The position numbers and the translations under genes are program-made. A stretch of DNA of 39,776 nt from JAGVPT01 sp049578505 (GTDB taxonomy: Bacteria; Bacteroidota; Ignavibacteria; UBA10030; UBA8401), in NCBI GenBank assembly GCA_049578505.1, contig JBAUMC010000021.1:1-39776 (forward strand). Reading direction: 5' to 3'. A model generated the notes under the pieces. It did not search any database and had not been told where the DNA came from. It saw only the letters and a list, made by a program, of their open reading frames with translations. Below, piece by piece: positions 17,151 to 25,904 of this stretch; position 1 is the first letter of the stretch, and every line of letters begins with the position of its first letter.

Positions 17151-17702
17151 TCACTCAAGCCCCTCAAAAAGTCCTTCCGGGGGATCGATGATGATCGTTC
17201 GATTTTTGGCATCCACATCACGAACGATATCACGCACCGCCGGCACCATCACTTCACCGATAGCGGTCTTCACAATATAGACATCCTGACCCGGATACCT
17301 GACGACATCCTTGACGATACCGAGCGCCTTTTTACCCGAGTCGCAGACGGACATGCCGATAAGGTCGTCCACAAAGAACTCGCCCGGCGCCAAACGCTTC
17401 CGTCCCGTTTCCTCAACAAATAAAAAATGACCGACCAATGCTTCCGACGCGTTTCGGTCATTGACTTCATAAAATTTTACATAGATATCGTTCCCCCGCG
17501 TCGAAACTTTTTCGATCTTTCGCTCCACGACCTTCTCCTCGTTCTTCCCCACGAGCACCGAAAGAAGGGGCTCAAACTCAGCAAGAGAGCGCGAATAGGA
17601 ATGAAGTTTCACTTCTCCCTTCACGCCGAACACTTTTGCGATCACGCCGACTGCGCACAGGTGAGTGCGAACTGTTTGATGTGATTTCACAACTCTCCGC
17701 AC
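17151..17702 (-). CDS. rimM: Ribosome maturation factor RimM
   Basis: A ~180-aa 30S assembly factor that binds S19 during maturation of the head domain. N-terminal RimM domain: AVGVIAKVFGVKGEVKLHSYS. C-terminal PRC-barrel part: FFVDDLIGMSV, then VVRYPGQDVYIV, then EVMVPAVRDIV. The frame begins at GTG 17702; GTG at 17690 with GGAG just upstream is equally plausible, so the exact start is uncertain by four residues. Between khpA and trmD as in most bacteria. Confidence 0.94.
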   Translation of the reverse strand: MRRVVKSHQTVRTHLCAVGVIAKVFGVKGEVKLHSYSRSLAEFEPLLSVLVGKNEEKVVERKIEKVSTRGNDIYVKFYEVNDRNASEALVGHFLFVEETGRKRLAPGEFFVDDLIGMSVCDSGKKALGIVKDVVRYPGQDVYIVKTAIGEVMVPAVRDIVRDVDAKNRTIIIDPPEGLFEGLE

Positions 17703-17727
17703 GTTCCTGAATTACCGTGGTGCACTT

Positions 17728-17958
17728 CTAGTCCAATACTTCAAGCATCGCGCGTTTGCCATTTTTCGCAGCAACCGCGCTTAAGAGCACCCGCATTGCT
17801 TGAGCCGTCCTGCCTTTTCGGCCGATGATTTTTCCGACGTCGGCCTCGCCTACTTTCAGCTTGAGGATAACCTTTCCCTCCTTCTCTTCATCAACAAGAG
17901 AAACGGCATCCGGGTTATCGACAAGTTGCTTGGCGATAAATTCGATGAAGTCCCGCAT
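17728..17958 (-). CDS. khpA: KH-domain RNA-binding protein KhpA
   Basis: A 76-aa single KH domain: MRDFIEFIAKQLVDNPDAV start, then VGEADVGKIIGRKGRTAQAMR with the GxxG loop (GRKG). KhpA works with KhpB on RNA and cell elongation in some bacteria, and its gene normally sits between rpsP and rimM, as here. A strong AGGAGGTG ribosome site fixes the ATG at 17958; the longer in-frame extension to 18036 lacks support. Confidence 0.94.
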   Translation of the reverse strand: MRDFIEFIAKQLVDNPDAVSLVDEEKEGKVILKLKVGEADVGKIIGRKGRTAQAMRVLLSAVAAKNGKRAMLEVLD

Positions 17959-18109
17959 GTGCACCTCCTGTAAAGCTGTTCGAAAAAACTTCCGCCAGTG
18001 GCGGACCAGCGTTACGCTGAACTGTAAACACATCATTGTGCTGTCGGACTGCCTGAGTTATCTTCCCTACGTCGGAGACAAAAATGCTTCAGCGAGCAAA
18101 AAAACTTCG

Positions 18110-18565
18110 TTACGCTTGCGCAGGAGCTGCAGGTGCTGCCGGTTCTGCCGGAGCAGGGGCAGGGGCCTCCTGTGCGACAGCCTTCTTTTTCTTTTTCGCC
18201 GCGTTGCGACGGGCATTGCGTTCATTTTCTTTTTGCAGTTTTCCCGCCTGCATCATCTGCCATTTTTCAAACTCGGCAGCGATCGTCGCATCGTCTGCTT
18301 TTTTCTTTTTCAAACCCCATTTCAACCATACCCCTTTCCGGCTCAACAAATTTTTTACCGTATCGGTAGGCTGGGCGCCGCGCTCCAGCCAGTGAAAGAT
18401 GCGGTCTTCTTTGAGGGTAATGGTCATCGGGTTGGTCGATGGGTTATAGGCTCCCACTGCGTCGATGAACCGGCCGTCGCGTTTTCTGCGCGAATCTACC
18501 GCGACAATTTTGTAGATGGGCTGTTTCTTCTTGCCCATTCGCTGAAGTCGTAATTTGACTGCCAA
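18110..18565 (-). CDS. rpsP: 30S ribosomal protein S16 with long Lys/Ala-Pro tail
   Basis: A 151-aa S16: AVKLRLQRMGKKKQPIYKIV, then DGRFIDAVGAYNP and LKEDRIFHWLERGAQPTDTV. The ribosomal core ends near residue 85. A ~60-residue extension follows, first rich in Lys/Arg/Asn, then PAPAPAEPAAPAAPAQ. S16 extensions of this kind occur in some Bacteroidota-like bacteria; function unknown. The initiation codon is TTG (18565) with AAAGGAGAT upstream. First gene after ffh in the cluster. Confidence 0.96.
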   Translation of the reverse strand: MAVKLRLQRMGKKKQPIYKIVAVDSRRKRDGRFIDAVGAYNPSTNPMTITLKEDRIFHWLERGAQPTDTVKNLLSRKGVWLKWGLKKKKADDATIAAEFEKWQMMQAGKLQKENERNARRNAAKKKKKAVAQEAPAPAPAEPAAPAAPAQA

Positions 18566-18618
18566 AAATGTATCTCCTTTTTTCTATAAATATGAGTAGA
18601 TGCCGATTAATATGCAAC

Positions 18619-19941
18619 TCAGTGAAATCGCTGCGCCATCATGCGCCCGACATTCTTTCCTTTTGTGAAGTTTTTCATCATTTTCTGCATTTCGAAAAAC
18701 TGCTTGAGAAGTTTGTTCACCTCCTGCACCGACGTCCCGCTTCCCATCGCGATGCGCTTGCGCCGGGACCCGTTGATAATAGCCGGGCGCTGGCGTTCTT
18801 CAACTGTCATCGAAAGGATGATCGCCTCAACATACTTCAACTCTTTGTCGTCGACATTCTCCATGTTGCCCAGTTTGCTTGCTCCGGGAATCATCGAGAG
18901 CACTTGACTGAGCGGACCCATTTTCTTTATTTCCTGAAGCTGGCTGTAAAAATCTTCGAGCGTGAACTGCGATTTCCTGATTTTTTGCTCAAGCTGCTGA
19001 GCTTTTTCCGCGTCAAACGATTGCTGCGCTTTTTCGACCAGCGTAACAATATCACCCATACCGAGAATTCGCGACGCCATGCGGTCGGGATAAAACTGTT
19101 CGAGCGCGTCAAGCTTCTCGCCGGTGCCGACAAACTTGATAGGCTTCTCGACGACCGACCGGATAGAAAGGGCTGCACCTCCGCGCGCATCGCCGTCAAG
19201 TTTCGTGAGGACAACACCGTCGAAATTGAGACGGTCGTGAAATGCCTTCGCAGTGTTGACGGCGTCCTGCCCCGTCATCGCATCTACGACGAACAAAATT
19301 TCATGGGGCTGCACCGACGATTTGATGCTCTCAACTTCGCGCATCATTTCCTCGTCTACATGCATACGGCCGGCCGTATCGATGATGACCGTATCGCGCG
19401 CGTTCTTTCGAGCATGGTCGATGCTGTTCCTCGCGATATCGACTGCCGTGTCGGTGCGGCTGGTGAACACGGGAACGTCTATCTGCCCGCCGAGCATTAC
19501 CAGCTGGTCGATCGCCGCAGGACGATAGACATCCGCCGCAACCAGAAGCGGGCTCCGTCCTTTTGCCTTCAGTAAGTTCGCGAGCTTACCCGCAAAGGTC
19601 GTCTTGCCCGATCCCTGCAAGCCTGCAATCAAAATAACCGACGGCGGCGTTTGCGAGATCGTGATGTCGGCCTTCGCCGTTCCCAGCAACGCAACGAGTT
19701 CATCGTGGATTATTTTCACGATAAGCTGGCCGGGGGCGACGTTTGTTACAACCTCTTTCCCGAGCGACTTCTGCTGGATGTTATCGATAAACTGCTTGAC
19801 AACTTTAAAGTTGACATCCGCGTCGAGCAGAACTTTGCGAACCTCGCGCAGCATCTCGGCGATGTTCGCTTCGGAAATTCTCCCTCCTCCGCGAAGCCGC
19901 TTGAGGACAGAATCTAATTTTTGAGTAAGAGTATCGAACAA
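18619..19941 (-). CDS. ffh: Signal recognition particle GTPase Ffh
   Basis: A 440-aa SRP protein binding signal sequences of nascent membrane proteins at the ribosome. N domain FDTLTQKLDSVLKRLRGGG; G domain with GLQGSGKTTFAGKLA (G1, about 107-121), DTAGRMHVDE (G3) and TKLDGDARGGAALS (G4); methionine-rich M domain with FTLEDFYSQLQEIKKMG, LSMIPG and SRRKRIAMGSGTSVQEVN. Translation seems to start at TTG 19941; no ATG gives the conserved N-terminus and no clear ribosome site is visible, so expression may be modest. Confidence 0.97.
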   Translation of the reverse strand: MFDTLTQKLDSVLKRLRGGGRISEANIAEMLREVRKVLLDADVNFKVVKQFIDNIQQKSLGKEVVTNVAPGQLIVKIIHDELVALLGTAKADITISQTPPSVILIAGLQGSGKTTFAGKLANLLKAKGRSPLLVAADVYRPAAIDQLVMLGGQIDVPVFTSRTDTAVDIARNSIDHARKNARDTVIIDTAGRMHVDEEMMREVESIKSSVQPHEILFVVDAMTGQDAVNTAKAFHDRLNFDGVVLTKLDGDARGGAALSIRSVVEKPIKFVGTGEKLDALEQFYPDRMASRILGMGDIVTLVEKAQQSFDAEKAQQLEQKIRKSQFTLEDFYSQLQEIKKMGPLSQVLSMIPGASKLGNMENVDDKELKYVEAIILSMTVEERQRPAIINGSRRKRIAMGSGTSVQEVNKLLKQFFEMQKMMKNFTKGKNVGRMMAQRFH

Positions 19942-19949
19942 GACAAGTA

Positions 19950-20060
19950 AAAAATTATGAGTTATGAATTAGGAATTATGAATTAGGTGTAGGGGTCAAG
20001 AATAAATAAGAAACAACTTGCTCTCAATTTTTAATTCATAATTCCTAATTCTTAATTATT
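19950..20060. repeat. Long inverted repeat between atpG and ffh
   Basis: A perfect 20-bp inverted repeat (19966-19985 with 20032-20051; words GAATTAGG and ATTATGAATTA) extended by imperfect AT-rich pairs to about 19950 and 20060, with a ~46-base loop. It occupies almost the whole spacer and is built of a 7-9-base-period word (ATTATGAATTAGG). Could mark the end of the atp operon, but has no T-tract after a GC stem. Confidence 0.75.
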
Positions 20061-20062
20061 TT

Positions 20063-20959
20063 TCAGCCTGCTTTTTTCAGCGCTTCCGCACCGCTGACGA
20101 TTTCAAGAAGCTCTTTTGTGATGGAAGCCTGCCGCGCCTTATTGTACGACAATTGAAGCGTGCTGATCATCTCCTTTGCGTTAGTCGATGCATTTTCCAT
20201 GGCCGTCATACGCGCACCCTGCTCGGCGGCGTTGGACTCCAGCAGCATACGCCACATCTGAAAATTCAAATGTTTCGGTACGAGGGCTGAAATAATTTCC
20301 CCGCTCGACGGTTCATAAATGTAGTCGACAAGCGAACGGAGTTTTTTCTCCTCCTCTTTGTCAATTTTCTCGGGGGGAATCGGGAGAAAGAGGTCCATCG
20401 CAATACGCTGCTGGGCAGCGTTCTTAAACTCGTTATAGATCACAACGACTTTGTCAAATTTTTTTGCAGCGTAGCCATCAACAATTTCTTTTACAATCGA
20501 CCGGGCATTACCGAAATTCAACGAGTTAAAAATTCCGATCTGCTTTGAGAGGATCCCGTAACCCCGCTTGTTGAAATACTCGTACCCTTTCCGCCCTACG
20601 CAGATGAGCTTTACATTTCCTGCCGCGTACAATTCCTTATAATTGTTGTTGATATGGCTGACGACCGCTCGAACGATGTTCGCGTTAAACGCGCCGCATA
20701 ACCCGCGGTCGGCAGTAATGACAACGATCGCAACTTTTTCAACGGGACGCTGGGCAAGCGCGGGGTAATTTGCGACATCGACTTTTCCCGAAAGATGACG
20801 GAGCATTTCGGCCATTTTTCTGGCGTACGGCCGCGCTTGAAGGATTGCCTCCTGAGCGCGTCGCAGCTTTGCCGCTGCAACCATCTTCATTGCCTTGGTA
20901 ATCTTCTGCGTGCTCTTGACGCCCGCAATCCGCCTGCGTATGTCGCGCAAAGTCGCCAT
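20063..20959 (-). CDS. atpG: ATP synthase F1 gamma subunit
   Basis: The 298-aa central rotor shaft of F1. N-terminal ATLRDIRRRIAGVKSTQKITKAM and AAAKLRRAQEAI, middle ITADRGLCGAFNANI, C-terminal ESNAAEQGARMTAMENAS and TKELLEIVSGAEAL, the last two helices forming the coiled coil in the alpha3beta3 ring. It begins 2 bp after the atpA stop and is the last gene of this operon; atpD and atpC do not follow. Confidence 0.97.
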   Translation of the reverse strand: MATLRDIRRRIAGVKSTQKITKAMKMVAAAKLRRAQEAILQARPYARKMAEMLRHLSGKVDVANYPALAQRPVEKVAIVVITADRGLCGAFNANIVRAVVSHINNNYKELYAAGNVKLICVGRKGYEYFNKRGYGILSKQIGIFNSLNFGNARSIVKEIVDGYAAKKFDKVVVIYNEFKNAAQQRIAMDLFLPIPPEKIDKEEEKKLRSLVDYIYEPSSGEIISALVPKHLNFQMWRMLLESNAAEQGARMTAMENASTNAKEMISTLQLSYNKARQASITKELLEIVSGAEALKKAG

Positions 20960-20961
20960 GA

Positions 20962-22512
20962 CTACGCAGACACCGAGAATGTTTCCATGAATTCTTTCGC
21001 GATCGTCTGAATGCGTTTTGCGATTTCGTCGGACAATTCTTTTTTCTCCGCGATGATGTTGAGCAGGTCTTTGTGACGGGTTTCCGTCATTTCAAGAAAT
21101 TCTTTTTCAAATGCCTGCACCCTATCGAGAGGGAGTTGGTCGAGAAAACCCGACGTGCCCAGGTAGAGCATGATCACCTGTTTCTCAACCGGCATCGGAA
21201 CGTACTGCCTCTGCTTCAGCACTTCGACAAGCCGCGAACCTCGCTGCAATTGCTGCTGAGTGGATTTATCCAGGTCGGAGCCGAATTTCGCAAACGCTTC
21301 GAGTTCACGGTACTGAGCCAAGTCAAGGCGAAGTCGTCCGGCAACTTTTTTCATCGCTTTGATCTGCGCATTGCCCCCGACCCGCGATACTGAAATACCG
21401 ACGTTGATCGCAGGGCGAACGCCCGAGTTAAAAAGGTTGGGCTCGAGAAAAATCTGCCCGTCTGTAATCGAGATAACGTTCGTCGGAATATAAGCCGCGA
21501 CGTCTCCCGCCTGCGTCTCGATAATCGGCAGAGCCGTTAGGCTTCCTCCGCCGAGCTCGTCGCTCAGCTTTGAAGCACGCTCAAGAAGACGGGAGTGAAG
21601 ATAGAACACGTCGCCGGGGTATGCTTCGCGACCGGGGGGGCGGCGCAGCAGCAGCGATACCTGGCGGTATGACACCGCGTGCTTGGACAAATCATCGTAC
21701 ACCACCAGCACATCGCGCGCGCTGTCGCGGAAAAACTCGCCAAGCGTGGCACCGGCGTACGGGGCAATAAACTGGAGCGGTGCGGGATCGCTGGCAGTTG
21801 CACTGATGATCGTCGTATATTCCATCGCTCCCATTTCTTCGAGCTTCGTCACTACTTGCGCAACGGTCGAACCTTTCTGGCCGATTGCGACGTAAATACA
21901 ATAGACCGGCTTTATTCCTTCTTTCTTTGCTTTTTCCGAGTGTGTATATTTTTGATTGATGATAGTATCGAGCGCAACTGCCGTTTTCCCCGTTTGACGG
22001 TCGCCGATAATCAACTCGCGCTGTCCGCGGCCAATCGGAATCATGCCGTCGATGGCTTTTAGTCCGGTCTGGAGCGGCTGCTTCACCATCTGGCGTTGAA
22101 TAACGCCGAGCGCTTTTCTTTCGAGCGGAGAAAATTTATCAGTCTTGATCGTACCGCGTCCGTCAATCGGCAGCCCGAGCGGGTTGATCACACGTCCAAG
22201 CATAGCCTCGCCGACGGGCATGGAGGCTACCCGCTTCGTCCGCTTTACCGTGTCGCCTTCCTTAATCTTTGTGTCATCGCCGAATAGAACGCATCCAACA
22301 TTATCTTCCTCAAGATTGAGAACCATACCGAAAACATCGTTCGGAAATTCAATCAGCTCGCTCGCCATGACTTTGGACAATCCATAGAGGCGCGCAATGC
22401 CGTCACCGACCTGCAACACGGTACCGACATCATAAATATCGATTTCTTTTTCAAAGCCGGAGAGCTGCTTTCGCAGCACCGCCGTTATCTCATCGGGTCG
22501 TACTTCCGCCAT
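20962..22512 (-). CDS. atpA: ATP synthase F1 alpha subunit
   Basis: A 516-aa subunit carrying the non-catalytic nucleotide sites. Seen: VRPDEITAVLRKQL N-terminus, VLQVGDGIARLYGL, P-loop GDRQTGKTAVALD (about 170), YVAIGQKGSTVAQV, PGREAYPGDVFYLHSRLLERA and the alpha/beta signature PAINVGISVSRVGG. Two ATGs compete (22518, 22512); the second is preferred since AAGGA is 7 bases before it. Tightly packed between atpH and atpG. Confidence 0.97.
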   Translation of the reverse strand: MAEVRPDEITAVLRKQLSGFEKEIDIYDVGTVLQVGDGIARLYGLSKVMASELIEFPNDVFGMVLNLEEDNVGCVLFGDDTKIKEGDTVKRTKRVASMPVGEAMLGRVINPLGLPIDGRGTIKTDKFSPLERKALGVIQRQMVKQPLQTGLKAIDGMIPIGRGQRELIIGDRQTGKTAVALDTIINQKYTHSEKAKKEGIKPVYCIYVAIGQKGSTVAQVVTKLEEMGAMEYTTIISATASDPAPLQFIAPYAGATLGEFFRDSARDVLVVYDDLSKHAVSYRQVSLLLRRPPGREAYPGDVFYLHSRLLERASKLSDELGGGSLTALPIIETQAGDVAAYIPTNVISITDGQIFLEPNLFNSGVRPAINVGISVSRVGGNAQIKAMKKVAGRLRLDLAQYRELEAFAKFGSDLDKSTQQQLQRGSRLVEVLKQRQYVPMPVEKQVIMLYLGTSGFLDQLPLDRVQAFEKEFLEMTETRHKDLLNIIAEKKELSDEIAKRIQTIAKEFMETFSVSA

Positions 22513-22539
22513 TGTCATATCCTTGGTTAATTCAACAAA

Positions 22540-23094
22540 TTAATTCTTCGAAACAGAACCGTTTTTCAGCCGGGAGCGTAAGAGTTCCAGCTGACGCCGG
22601 ATGCTCCCGTCCAACGTCGTGTCTCCGACGTTTGCAACAAAGCCCCCCTTCAATATTTTGTCGAGGCTGAACGAGACCCGAACCTTCTTTTGCGTGAACG
22701 ATTCTAATTGCTTTATCAACGCTTTCTCTTGTGCCGCCGAGAACTCCACGGCTGTCCGTACATTCACGGAAACGATTCCAAGCTGTTCATCCCGAAGGAG
22801 AAAATATTGCTCGAGTATTTCGGGCAAAATATCCTCGCGCCTTTTTTCTACAATAGACGCAAGATAGTGTTGTGCTACATCTCCGATTTTTTTATTAAAA
22901 ATTCCCGCCACGACGGCCCTTTTCTTCTCTTTTGGAACGACGGGGCTCGCGAGGAGCAATCGCAGCTCCTTCGATGCCTTGATCGCCGATTGGACGGTCA
23001 GCAGGTCGTTTGCAATTGCTTCGGGTTTTTTATTTTCCCCGGTCAGCTCCATTAATGCCGACGCGTACCGTTTTGCAACTCTCAGGTTACTCAT
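22540..23094 (-). CDS. atpH: ATP synthase F1 delta subunit
   Basis: A 184-aa peripheral-stalk subunit linking F1 to the b dimer. N-terminal VAKRYASALMELTGE, then LASPVVPKEKKRAVV and a C-terminal KKVRVSFSLDKILKGGFVANVGDTTLDGSIR split between strands, typical of OSCP/delta. Its ATG shares one base with the atpF stop (TAATG), suggesting translational coupling. Confidence 0.96.
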   Translation of the reverse strand: MSNLRVAKRYASALMELTGENKKPEAIANDLLTVQSAIKASKELRLLLASPVVPKEKKRAVVAGIFNKKIGDVAQHYLASIVEKRREDILPEILEQYFLLRDEQLGIVSVNVRTAVEFSAAQEKALIKQLESFTQKKVRVSFSLDKILKGGFVANVGDTTLDGSIRRQLELLRSRLKNGSVSKN

Positions 23095-23579
23095 TAATTC
23101 TTTGGAAGCGATTGGAGAACTTTGTCAACGAGTTTTTTTTGCTTTGCATCGTCAAGCGATTCGTCAATGATCTTTTCAGCGACGTTCATGGCAAGGTCGG
23201 CGACCTCATTCTTCAATTGAAGAAGTGCGGTTTCCTTCTCTCGTTGAATATCTTCTTTGGCCTGATCCATCATTGATTTCGCGCTCTCATGAGCTTTAGC
23301 GACGATTTCATTTTTCATCTGCTCGGCTAACTCGCGTCCTTCTTTGAGAATGCGAGATGTTTCTTCGTTCGCCCGTTTCATGGCATCCTTGTTTTCCGCC
23401 AGCATCCGTTCCGATTCCTTTTTTGCTTCCTCTGCTCTGAGGAGTGCATCGCGGATACTTTGTTCCCGCGTTTGCAAAGCGGCCACCAGCGGTTTCCACG
23501 CCACTTTGCCCAGAACGAACAGCAGGATGATAAACGTAATAATCGTCCAGAGAATAAGTCCCGGATTAATATCTAACAT
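23094..23579 (-). CDS. atpF: ATP synthase Fo b subunit
   Basis: The 161-aa membrane-anchored stalk: hydrophobic N-terminal helix (LDINPGLILWTIITFIILLFVLG, residues 2-24), then KPLVAALQTREQSIRDAL and a long charged helix to the end. A single b gene, so a homodimer is expected. One-base overlap with atpH, 18 bp after atpE. Confidence 0.96.
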   Translation of the reverse strand: MLDINPGLILWTIITFIILLFVLGKVAWKPLVAALQTREQSIRDALLRAEEAKKESERMLAENKDAMKRANEETSRILKEGRELAEQMKNEIVAKAHESAKSMMDQAKEDIQREKETALLQLKNEVADLAMNVAEKIIDESLDDAKQKKLVDKVLQSLPKN

Positions 23580-23597
23580 GTCGATCCCTGTAGAGTT

Positions 23598-23855
23598 TTA
23601 CTTGGTTGCAAGAATAATGCAGATTGCGAGCGCGAAGAAAGTCACTCCTTCGATAAGCGCTGCCGCGATCAACATCGATGTTCTGACCTGCCCGGCAACT
23701 TCCGGCTGGCGGCCGCTTGCTTCCATTGCCGCTGCGGCAAGCTTGCCGATTCCCAGGCCCGCTCCGACAACAGTAATGGCTGCTCCAAAACCGGCGGCCA
23801 AATATCCCCACTGCGTTGCAACGGCTTTCGCGACTTCAATTGGATTTGCTTCCAT
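23598..23855 (-). CDS. atpE: ATP synthase Fo c subunit
   Basis: An 85-aa proteolipid forming the rotor ring. Two membrane helices flank the polar loop GRQPE (about residues 48-52). The ion-binding Glu is in AAALIEGVTFFAL on helix 2. The neighbouring residues (EGVT) lack the Q...EST/Y pattern of sodium rings, so proton coupling is more likely; this is an inference from few positions. ATAGGAG precedes the ATG. Confidence 0.96.
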   Translation of the reverse strand: MEANPIEVAKAVATQWGYLAAGFGAAITVVGAGLGIGKLAAAAMEASGRQPEVAGQVRTSMLIAAALIEGVTFFALAICIILATK

Positions 23856-23911
23856 TATATTTCTCCTATAAGTATAGATGGTGTAAATAGTGAACGATGA
23901 TCTTTAAAATT

Positions 23912-24844
23912 TTAATGTGCATGTTCTTCATGCGGTTCATGACTTTCCGCTTGCATGCCGAGTCCCATGAAGAGCGACGTAAGCATTGTAAAAATATACG
24001 CCTGGAGGAATGCGACGAAAAGCTCAAGGAGGTCAATTCCCAGCGTGAACAGGACGGACGGGACCGAGACGGTATATCCCAGTGCAGGAGATAATTTTCC
24101 GAACACGAATATCAATCCGAGGAGCGAAACGATGACGATATGTCCGGCCGTCATGTTCGCGAACAAACGAACGCACAAAGCAAACGCCTTAGTGAACGTC
24201 CCGAGAATCTCGATCGGTACCATGATAGGCCATAGAACCCAATGGACGCCGCCGGTAAAGTGAGCAAAATAGTGACCGAGCCCCTGCGTGCGGATAGCAG
24301 AGGCTTGAATCATGATATAGGCGATGATCGCAAGCCCCGCTGTAACGCTGACGTTTCCGGTAGATGAAGCCCCGTACGGCACGAGCCCCATTAAATTCAT
24401 CAAGAGGATAAAGAAAAAGGTTGTGAGCAAATACGGCAGGTACCTGATTCCTCCTACCCCCATATTGGGGATCGCTATTTCATCGCGGACAAAGACGACG
24501 AAAATTTCAATGAGATTGCCGAAGCCTGTGGGAACCAATTGCTTCTTATTCTTCCGCGCAACAAGAGCCAGAACGATGACCAGCAAAACGGCGGCAATCC
24601 ACAAAAATACAACGTGCTTCGTTATCGACATGTCGATACCGAGAAGATGAAGATGAGGAAGCTCGAAGCGGCCGAAGGGGGTTTCGAGCTCGTGAGCATC
24701 CTGCACGTGCTTGAGGAGATGCGTAAAAAGATTCTCGCCTTCTTCGCGCGCACCGGAAACGCGGGCGGTATCGGCGATGACACCGGCAGTATCGGAGATG
24801 GCATGAGCCGCAGCTTGGGTATCAAAAAGAAAAAACGACGCCAC
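23912..24844 (-). CDS. atpB: ATP synthase Fo a subunit
   Basis: A 310-aa stator channel. Several membrane helices, with the essential Arg in AFALCVRLFANMTAGH (about residue 225) and the final-helix pattern ELFVAFLQAYIFTMLTSLFMG. A hydrophilic, acidic ~75-residue N-terminal extension precedes the first helix, as in Bacteroidota/Chlorobi a subunits; a His-rich end (EPHEEHAH) follows. Starts at GTG 24844 with AGGAT upstream. Confidence 0.96.
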   Translation of the reverse strand: MASFFLFDTQAAAHAISDTAGVIADTARVSGAREEGENLFTHLLKHVQDAHELETPFGRFELPHLHLLGIDMSITKHVVFLWIAAVLLVIVLALVARKNKKQLVPTGFGNLIEIFVVFVRDEIAIPNMGVGGIRYLPYLLTTFFFILLMNLMGLVPYGASSTGNVSVTAGLAIIAYIMIQASAIRTQGLGHYFAHFTGGVHWVLWPIMVPIEILGTFTKAFALCVRLFANMTAGHIVIVSLLGLIFVFGKLSPALGYTVSVPSVLFTLGIDLLELFVAFLQAYIFTMLTSLFMGLGMQAESHEPHEEHAH

Positions 24845-24848
24845 GGTG

Positions 24849-25259
24849 CTATCCTTCTGCCTTCTTGTTCATTTTCTTTTGCATGAAAAACACTTCGAGA
24901 ATTAAGAAGAGAATATAATATCCCATCAACGACACAATGAGAGGAACCGCCTGAAAATGAAACATCATTATCAATATCAACAAGGCCCCCAGCATGGCCA
25001 CCATACGAACCCCCATTCCGCCGAGTACCGCTTTCAGGAAAATTGTGTATGATTTATTGATAGAATATTCAATCGCCGCGTAACCGGCCAGCACGTTCGC
25101 CAAACTTATTATGACCCCCGCAATGCACGCGCGAATAACTTCTGCTGAGGCAAAAGCAAAGAGCGGATAGGCTGAAAGCAGAGCGCTCACGAAGAAGACA
25201 ACAGCAATTTGACGCGGAAACGAGATATCAAACTTTCTTTTGCCGCTTTCGTTCTGCAT
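24849..25259 (-). CDS. Four-helix membrane protein in the atp operon (AtpI-like)
   Basis: A 136-aa protein with four predicted membrane helices (about 17-36, 43-65, 75-95, 100-127) and a basic C-terminus (MQKKMNKKAEG). No catalytic motif. Position between the AtpZ-like gene and atpB, with a 32-bp overlap with the former, is that of the UncI/AtpI assembly factor thought to aid c-ring formation; sequence similarity by eye is weak, so the name rests on position and topology. Confidence 0.65.
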   Translation of the reverse strand: MQNESGKRKFDISFPRQIAVVFFVSALLSAYPLFAFASAEVIRACIAGVIISLANVLAGYAAIEYSINKSYTIFLKAVLGGMGVRMVAMLGALLILIMMFHFQAVPLIVSLMGYYILFLILEVFFMQKKMNKKAEG

Positions 25260-25509
25260 CCAAGGCGTCTTGCTGTTGACCTAACTTCATTACCGATGTT
25301 ATGAATTTGACCATCCCTCCAACTCCGCCGGCAATGAGTCCGCCAAGCATCAACCAAGGCGAAGTATTGAACCGGTCATCCATCCACTTCCCGATAAAAA
25401 AAAAGAGAACAACCGAGAGAGCGAGCTGAATTCCGAGTGTCAGAAACGGAGCCAATTTTTGGAGTGCGCTGCGCTCATCTTCGAACAGCTTTTTATCCCG
25501 CTGTTCCAT
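25228..25509 (-). CDS. AtpZ/AtpI-type small membrane protein
   Basis: A 93-aa protein with two membrane helices: LAPFLTLGIQLALSVVLFFFIG and SPWLMLGGLIAGGVGGMVKFI, joined by KWMDDRFNT. This hairpin with the glycine-rich second helix is the AtpZ/AtpI family encoded at the 5' end of many atp operons and linked to magnesium/calcium transport or assembly. It overlaps the next gene by 32 bp. Confidence 0.85.
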   Translation of the reverse strand: MEQRDKKLFEDERSALQKLAPFLTLGIQLALSVVLFFFIGKWMDDRFNTSPWLMLGGLIAGGVGGMVKFITSVMKLGQQQDALDAERKRQKKV

Positions 25510-25520
25510 AGGCCCATGGC

Positions 25521-25889
25521 CTAATATTTTTGTATATCGTGATTGACGCTGCGCGCATCCGTCATTGAAATTTTTCCGTCGAACACCGCCCCCTCGTCAA
25601 TGACCAGACGAGCGGACCGAATGTCGCCGCGAACGACCGCTTTCCCCTCGAAGACGAGTTTATCGACTGCAATAATATTGCCGCGAATCTTTCCGCCGAC
25701 GGTAACATTCTTCCCATTGATGTTTCCCTCTATCTCACCCGTCAACCCAATCGCAACATTTTCTGCGGCGTGAAGCTCACCCATCATTTTGCCGTCGATC
25801 CGAATGTTTCCTTGTGTCCGAATTTTCCCTTCGACAGTAGTGCCCGAACCGATAAGGTTCAGTTCTTTTACAGCATTCTTTTCAGCCAT
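25521..25889 (-). CDS. Bactofilin (polymer-forming cytoskeletal protein)
   Basis: A 122-aa protein with the bactofilin right-handed beta-helix: GSGTTVEGKIRTQGNIRID, then VAIGLTGEIEGNINGKNVTVGG and RSARLVIDEGAVFDGKISM, each with the ~17-residue V/I-G-rich rung. Bactofilins polymerise without nucleotide under the membrane and scaffold cell-wall enzymes. It lies 15 bp after an M23 peptidase gene, a pairing known from curved and stalked bacteria, so a joint role in shape is likely. AAGGAA precedes the ATG. Confidence 0.93.
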   Translation of the reverse strand: MAEKNAVKELNLIGSGTTVEGKIRTQGNIRIDGKMMGELHAAENVAIGLTGEIEGNINGKNVTVGGKIRGNIIAVDKLVFEGKAVVRGDIRSARLVIDEGAVFDGKISMTDARSVNHDIQKY

Positions 25890-25904
25890 GGCGGCATTCC
25901 TTAC

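Noticed and set aside
18568..19575. Long plus-strand open frame opposite ffh
   Set aside because: Exactly antisense to a well-supported Ffh with all GTPase motifs; composition of the frame is a shadow.
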